NCBI GenBank assembly: GCA_937872175.1
Contig: CALMPI010000042.1
Span: 23,989-87,988 of the forward strand
From: an uncultured Flavobacteriales bacterium
GTDB taxonomy: Bacteria; Bacteroidota; Bacteroidia; Flavobacteriales_F; PHOS-HE28
Reading direction: 5' to 3'
Length of the DNA: 64,000 nucleotides
The notes beneath the pieces were generated by a model. That model had not been told where the DNA came from. It searched no databases and saw nothing but the letters and a program-made list of their open reading frames with translations. A program made the position numbers and the translations under genes. Within the stretch, counting starts at the first letter, position 1; the number at the start of each line of letters is the position of its first letter. This document shows positions 59,823-64,000 of the stretch, piece after piece.

Positions 59823-62423
59823 CTACTGAAGGATCACATGTGTGGAGGATCGACCGTGTCCGGTCCGGCGGATAACATGGTATGGTCCCGGCGAGAGGTT
59901 CGAAAGGTCAATATACAGCTGGAGATCGGGCATGGAAGAACTCAGAACAGGGCGGCCCAAGGCGTCATGTACCATCACGAGCGCATTCGCGTCCCTTTGC
60001 CCAACGCGGACGGTCAGGTGTCCGGTCGTGGGGTTCGGGTGTACCGAGAAGGGTGCCGATACGGATGCCGGAACCCCTGTATTGGTGCCAACGATGGTCG
60101 TGGCGGAGTTGGTCATCACCACCGCATTGTAGTCGAAGAAGATCCCGGCCTGGTTCGACATGGTGTCGCCCAGCACCAGATCGTCGTCGGGCTTGATGCG
60201 GTACCGGACGAAGCCATGACTGGCCGCTTCATCCGTGGTGCTGTCCGGTAGGAGGATATGATCGAAGCGGAACCAGGTCCGATGCTCATCGGCGTCCATC
60301 GTGATCGAGACCGGATGCGACGTGGTCACGAACTGGAAGCTGGAGATCCGGCAGTTGGTGGGCCATGGGTTCTCGATGAGCACCGTGAAGGCCGTGTCGT
60401 TCCCAGTGTTCTGGAACTCGATCGTGTACTCCAGCTCCAGCGGGCCACCGATCTCACCCGGACCGACGACGACGCGATCCACGCGGACCACGTTCGGATC
60501 ACAAGAGCTGGTGTACATGACCGGTCCGGTCGTCCGATTGTCGGTGGGCAGGGCGTCCCCCAGGATCGGGTGGACGACGAGCTCGGACAGCGCTTCTGAA
60601 CCGACCGGCGCAGTGGTGGCCACTTCGAATGTGACCCAGAACATCCGTTGTTCAAGCGGTGCCATGCTGCCCAGGCTCCAGATGAGGGAATCGGTCACGA
60701 TGTCCGGTGCAGGGTTCGATCCGACGAAGTCCAGGTGTTGATCCGGATGAAGGACGAGCGTGGCTTGCATCGCAGTGGTCCCTGTGTTCGTGCAGTGCAC
60801 GGCATACTGCGACCAGAAGCCGGGCCGAAAGGGACCAACAGGAATAAGCTCTACGCGGAGGTCATTCACCACGCCATTGGGTTGCATGGCGAATACGGCG
60901 CTGCTGTCGACTTCACCGAACGCGCTGAAGAACGAGGCATGCGAGACGGGCACCGAGGTGAAGTGTGCAAGGGGTGCAGGTTCAGTGAGGCAGCCTCCGG
61001 GTTGAAGCACGGACAGCTCGAAGGAGCCGCTTGATCCGGAGAGGTCCATGCGATCGGTTCCGGCGATGCGGAACAGATGATGCACCAGCGGGTTCTCTGA
61101 CGTCCCCATCGCGCCATCGCTGTCGAGGTCAACAAAGGCCTGGCCGCGCACGAGGTCGTAGTTGTGCGTCAGCTTCATCACGTAACCATCGCCCGGCCCG
61201 TGGAAGTTGGGGATGCTCGATGGGCCGGACAGGATGGTGCCGGACAGCCAGAACCCATCGGGCGCAAGGAATCCGGCCGTGGGCTGCGCATGGGTCAGCC
61301 CATCGTCATCGAACACCCAGCCGGCGTTGTAGGCTGGATCGAGCTTCGTCACTTCGCAGGCCCAATACCCCCCGAAAAGGAGGATGCCTCCATCGTTCGT
61401 GCGCAGCATCTTCCCATAGGCATCGTTCGCAGAGCTCCCGAACTGGCGATCCCAGAGCACGTTCCCCGAGGCATCGAAGCCCACCAGGTATGAGTCATAC
61501 TGGCCCATCGGGCTGCTGATGTCGCCATCGACGGAATTCGTGTATGCCGAAATGACGAACCCGCCGCTGGCATCCGGCAGTAGGTCCTGAGGCAGATCGA
61601 ACTCGGCGCCGCCCCATGCGCGCTGCCACAGTAACTGACCGCTTCCGTCGAGCCCGATGATCCAAGTATCCACGTTGCCATGGTACCCCACCACATCCCC
61701 ATCAGGGGAACTCGTCTGGCCCAGTACAACGTATCCACCTCCCGCCAGTTCGATCACCTTGAAGCCGCCTTCATCATTGGTGCCGCCGAAGGTCTTGGCC
61801 CATTGAAGTCCACCGTTCGCGTCGAGCTTGGCCACCAACAGGTCGCTCCCGCCGTTGTTCTGGGTCAGGTCGCCGTCAATGGAAGTGGCAGTGCCCGTGA
61901 AGATGGTCCCGCCATCCGAGGTCGCATGGATCATGGTCGCATCCTCGTTCATCGTGCCGCCGATCAGTCGCTGCCAGAGGATGGTCCCACCAGCATCCAA
62001 GGCCACGATCCAGGCGTCGCTCGTTCCCATGGCATGGTTCGTGCCGACATCGCCATTATTGCTGCTCGTGGTCTGCCCCGACACGATATGGCCTCCACCG
62101 GGTCGGTTCACGATGGAGCTGAGCATATCACTGCCCACTCCGCCCAGACATCGCTGCCAATCGAGTATCCCTGTCGTATCCACCCGGACGACCCAGCCGT
62201 CGTTCGACCCATGGTATCCTGAAACATCACCGTCGTTGGACGTGGTCATGCCCACCAGCATGGCCCGGTTCCCGTCGGCCGGCGCCATGTCCCGGATGAA
62301 GTCGCTGTAGTTGCCACCCAAGGCGCGTGCATGCGCGATCACCGGTGGACCTTGTGCGCTGAGGCCGTGGGCGAGGAATATGGTTGCGAGCAGTGCCGTC
62401 CTGCACATGGTCGGGGTGGTCAT
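59823..62423 (-). CDS. Large T9SS-exported protein with propeller repeats and DUF7619-like domain
   Basis: The 866-residue product has a signal peptide (MCRTALLATIFLAHGLSAQ). About seven repeats of roughly 55 residues carry GDVSGYHGSNDGWVVRVD and WQRCLGGVGSDM patterns, probably blades of a propeller. A middle beta region follows, then a domain with SSCDPNVVRVDRVVVGPG, LEYTIEFQNTGNDTAFTVLI and FDYNAVVMTNSATT, typical of the DUF7619 unit found in T9SS cargo. It ends with a type A sorting domain (PFSVHPNPTTGHLTVRV). It converges on the CHAT gene with 20 bp between stops. Function unknown. Confidence 0.88.
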   Translation of the reverse strand: MTTPTMCRTALLATIFLAHGLSAQGPPVIAHARALGGNYSDFIRDMAPADGNRAMLVGMTTSNDGDVSGYHGSNDGWVVRVDTTGILDWQRCLGGVGSDMLSSIVNRPGGGHIVSGQTTSSNNGDVGTNHAMGTSDAWIVALDAGGTILWQRLIGGTMNEDATMIHATSDGGTIFTGTATSIDGDLTQNNGGSDLLVAKLDANGGLQWAKTFGGTNDEGGFKVIELAGGGYVVLGQTSSPDGDVVGYHGNVDTWIIGLDGSGQLLWQRAWGGAEFDLPQDLLPDASGGFVISAYTNSVDGDISSPMGQYDSYLVGFDASGNVLWDRQFGSSANDAYGKMLRTNDGGILLFGGYWACEVTKLDPAYNAGWVFDDDGLTHAQPTAGFLAPDGFWLSGTILSGPSSIPNFHGPGDGYVMKLTHNYDLVRGQAFVDLDSDGAMGTSENPLVHHLFRIAGTDRMDLSGSSGSFELSVLQPGGCLTEPAPLAHFTSVPVSHASFFSAFGEVDSSAVFAMQPNGVVNDLRVELIPVGPFRPGFWSQYAVHCTNTGTTAMQATLVLHPDQHLDFVGSNPAPDIVTDSLIWSLGSMAPLEQRMFWVTFEVATTAPVGSEALSELVVHPILGDALPTDNRTTGPVMYTSSCDPNVVRVDRVVVGPGEIGGPLELEYTIEFQNTGNDTAFTVLIENPWPTNCRISSFQFVTTSHPVSITMDADEHRTWFRFDHILLPDSTTDEAASHGFVRYRIKPDDDLVLGDTMSNQAGIFFDYNAVVMTNSATTIVGTNTGVPASVSAPFSVHPNPTTGHLTVRVGQRDANALVMVHDALGRPVLSSSMPDLQLYIDLSNLSPGPYHVIRRTGHGRSSTHVILQ

Positions 62424-62480
62424 GCGTGTGAAGGTATCGTTCGACTGGATGTTCAGTGCACCACGTGACCCCCGAACGCA

Positions 62481-62512
62481 CGAAGGGCCGCCCCCGGAGG
62501 AGCGGCCCTTCG
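62481..62512 (-). terminator. Hairpin after the right-edge T9SS gene
   Basis: CGAAGGGCCGC and GCGGCCCTTCG are perfect 11-bp arms around a 10-nt loop, 16 bp after the stop codon of the gene at 62529 and 57 bp before the start of the gene at 62423. There is no T-run, so termination is likely but not certain. Confidence 0.6.
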
Positions 62513-62528
62513 CCATAGGTCGTTCAGC

Positions 62529-64000
62529 TTACTGGCGGACCAGGCGCTGGGTGTAGAGGCGCTCGCCCACGCGGACGTTCACCATGTACACGCCAGGGGC
62601 GAGGTAGGCCATGTCCATGGTGTGCACGAAGGCACCACCCGGAGCGGCGATCTGCTCGGCCATCACACGCTTGCCGAAGATGTCCATCACGTCGATGTCC
62701 ATCCGCTCGGTGGCGGCGATGCCGTCAAAGGCCACGTTCACCACCTCACCCCGGTTGGGGTTCGGGTAGAGGCTCATGGTCACGTTGCTGGCCTCGTCGA
62801 AGAGGACGGCCTCACGACCGGCACCACCCGGGGTGTTGAGACGGAAGCGACAGGCCGGACCGAACGCGGTGTAGTTGCCACCCACCAGGGCACGCACGCG
62901 CACGTTCAGGTCGAGGTCGGCGGGCACCGGGAGGGTCAGCAGGTTGGCGGGCACCAGGTTCTGCGTGGTCTTGAACACGCGGCGGCTGTAGGAGCCATGC
63001 GGATCGAAGATCCAGAACTGATAGCCGCTGGCACCTGGGTAGAAGCTGGCGTAGATCTGCGTGCTGCTGCTGTACGTGAGGTTCGTGCGGTCGCAGCTGG
63101 CGTTGATCAGGCGCGCCACGCTCAGCGGCAGGCAGAACTCGTTGATCACGCTGCTGCTGCTGGTGAAGGAACCGTTGGCGTCCACGATGCGGCGGCCGTT
63201 GGCATCGGTGAGGACGTAGCCACCACCGTTGATGCCATCACCACCGGCGTCGTTCACGATCAGGCGGTAGCAGATCTGGTTGAGGCAGAGGGTCTCGGTG
63301 ACGATGCTGCCGGCCTGACCGTTCTGGTACGGACCACCGGACAGGATCACCGTGGTACCGGTCTCGTCGCGCACCTCCCAGGTGGTCTCAGCCCCGTTGT
63401 TGTCCAGGGTGATGTCCAGCGTGAGGATCTCGGTGCAGTTGCCGAGCGGGGTGCCGGCGCAGGTGCAGTTCGCGTCGTATACATCGTTGATCGTGGCCGC
63501 GTTGCCGTCGTCGCAGGCGGTGCCGGGCAGGGCGCTGCCGCCCGGAACGCCCATGCAGTCGATCACCTCACCGATGCAGTTGCAGTTGGCGTCCCAGGTA
63601 TCGTTGCCGGTCTGGGCCTGGCCATCATCGCAGGGGGTACCCGGCAGGGCGGATCCGCCCGGGGTGCCTTCGCAGTCATTGGCCAGGTTGCCGCTGCAGT
63701 TGCAGTTCGCATCCCAGGTGTCGTTGCTGCTGTTGGGGTTGCCATCGTCGCAGGCCGTGCCGGGGAGGGCGCTGCCGCCCGGGGTGCCTTCGCAGTCGAT
63801 CAGCAGACCCACGCACACGCAGTTCGCATCCCACAGGTCGTTGCCGGTGGTGGCGAGGCCGTCATCGCAGGGCGTACCCGGCTGGGCAGGACCGCCCGGG
63901 GTGCCTTCGCAGTCGTTGGCCAGGGTGCCGCTGCAGGTGCAGTTGGCATCCCAGGTGTCGTTGCTGCTGTTGGGGTTGCCATCGTCGCAGGCCGTGCCGG
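62529..64000 (-). CDS. T9SS-exported protein with cysteine-rich CDDG repeats (5' end outside window)
   Basis: About 490 residues of the C-terminal part are present. The visible N-terminal side is a series of 39-40 residue repeats of the form DCEGTPGGSALPGT[A/P]CDDG then NDTWDANC-C, with four cysteines each and the aspartate-rich CDDG loops seen in metal-binding repeats. A beta domain follows (TWEVRDETGTTVILSGGPYQ, VNDAGGDGINGGGYVLTDAN), then a fibronectin-like segment and a type A sorting domain (LYPNPNRGEVVNVAF to TQRLVRQ). The frame is open to the window edge. Confidence 0.9.
   Translation of the reverse strand, partial: GTACDDGNPNSSNDTWDANCTCSGTLANDCEGTPGGPAQPGTPCDDGLATTGNDLWDANCVCVGLLIDCEGTPGGSALPGTACDDGNPNSSNDTWDANCNCSGNLANDCEGTPGGSALPGTPCDDGQAQTGNDTWDANCNCIGEVIDCMGVPGGSALPGTACDDGNAATINDVYDANCTCAGTPLGNCTEILTLDITLDNNGAETTWEVRDETGTTVILSGGPYQNGQAGSIVTETLCLNQICYRLIVNDAGGDGINGGGYVLTDANGRRIVDANGSFTSSSSVINEFCLPLSVARLINASCDRTNLTYSSSTQIYASFYPGASGYQFWIFDPHGSYSRRVFKTTQNLVPANLLTLPVPADLDLNVRVRALVGGNYTAFGPACRFRLNTPGGAGREAVLFDEASNVTMSLYPNPNRGEVVNVAFDGIAATERMDIDVMDIFGKRVMAEQIAAPGGAFVHTMDMAYLAPGVYMVNVRVGERLYTQRLVRQ
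63449..64000 (-). repeat. Tandem CDDG-repeat array (117-120 bp period)
   Basis: Five units, the outermost incomplete, of 39-40 codons run in frame in the T9SS gene. DNA copies are close, for example GGCAGGGCGGATCCGCCC and GGAGGGCGCTGCCGCCC at the same unit position. The array continues past the right edge. Confidence 0.85.

Noticed and set aside
63449..64000. Regular repeats resembling a CRISPR array
   Set aside because: The period is 117-120 bp, a multiple of three, and the repeats are read through as one protein. There are no unique spacers of constant length.
1..64000. tRNA, rRNA, insertion sequences, prophage or integrase genes
   Set aside because: I looked for tRNA-like cloverleaf ends, rRNA core sequences, transposase motifs with terminal repeats and phage structural genes, and saw none that I could support.

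Overview
The window is GC-rich, gene-dense chromosomal DNA from a member of the Bacteroidota, most likely a high-GC relative of the Flavobacteriales. The taxonomy is inferred. It rests on six proteins with C-terminal type IX secretion (T9SS) sorting domains, HmuY-type heme proteins beside a TonB-dependent receptor, a Bacteroidetes-style histidine kinase/OmpR pair, the FtsZ C-terminal tail NPFLHDNVD, near absence of Shine-Dalgarno sequences, and a few candidate TTG / TAnnTTTG-like promoters. No rRNA, tRNA, CRISPR array, phage or insertion sequence was recognised.

Layout. (1) 1-7.7 kb: 3' end of the division/cell-wall cluster, ftsW(partial)-murG-murC-ftsQ-ftsA-ftsZ, then a YqeY-like gene and a strong terminator. 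(2) 7.7-15.1 kb, minus strand: an OmpR-type two-component pair, a TPR histidine kinase, and a LytTR response regulator. The kinase and LytTR regulator are separated by about 2.3 kb of repeat-rich DNA holding three small genes, two of which look like copies of one another. (3) 15.2-21.4 kb: a GT-C glycosyltransferase and a 1506-residue T9SS protein built from ten units of about 119 residues, several nearly identical in DNA. (4) 21.5-28.5 kb: a probable heme uptake operon (T9SS-anchored HmuY-like protein, TonB-dependent receptor, HmuY-like lipoprotein) facing a second TonB-type barrel. (5) 28.7-38.7 kb: an RRM protein, a periplasmic adaptor-ABC ATPase-FtsX permease export set, a triple-rhodanese protein, a small T9SS protein and a second FtsX-type permease. 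(6) 38.7-49.6 kb: accessory and stress genes, including an ankyrin protein, two beta-propeller proteins, AraC and HxlR regulators, a DJ-1/PfpI protein with an HxlR-like operator, a bestrophin, a DUF481 protein, an NADP-binding oxidoreductase, OsmC, a carbonic anhydrase remnant, a beta-lactamase-fold hydrolase with TPRs and a metallo-beta-lactamase-fold protein. (7) 49.7-64 kb: a DUF4139 protein; a minus-strand LuxR/beta-helix/beta-helix/T9SS cluster; a divergent sigma factor/anti-sigma-TPR/CHAT operon; and two more T9SS proteins, the last running off the right edge.

The strongest candidate for an undescribed system is region 51.4-59.8 kb. A sigma factor, a single-pass anti-sigma-like protein with predicted periplasmic TPRs, and a signal-peptide-bearing, C-terminally anchored TPR-CHAT protease overlap by 4 bp each. 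They diverge from a receiver-less LuxR regulator and secreted beta-helix proteins across a 160-bp region with an 8-bp inverted repeat. A reasonable but untested model is envelope signalling in which the CHAT protease acts on the anti-sigma protein.
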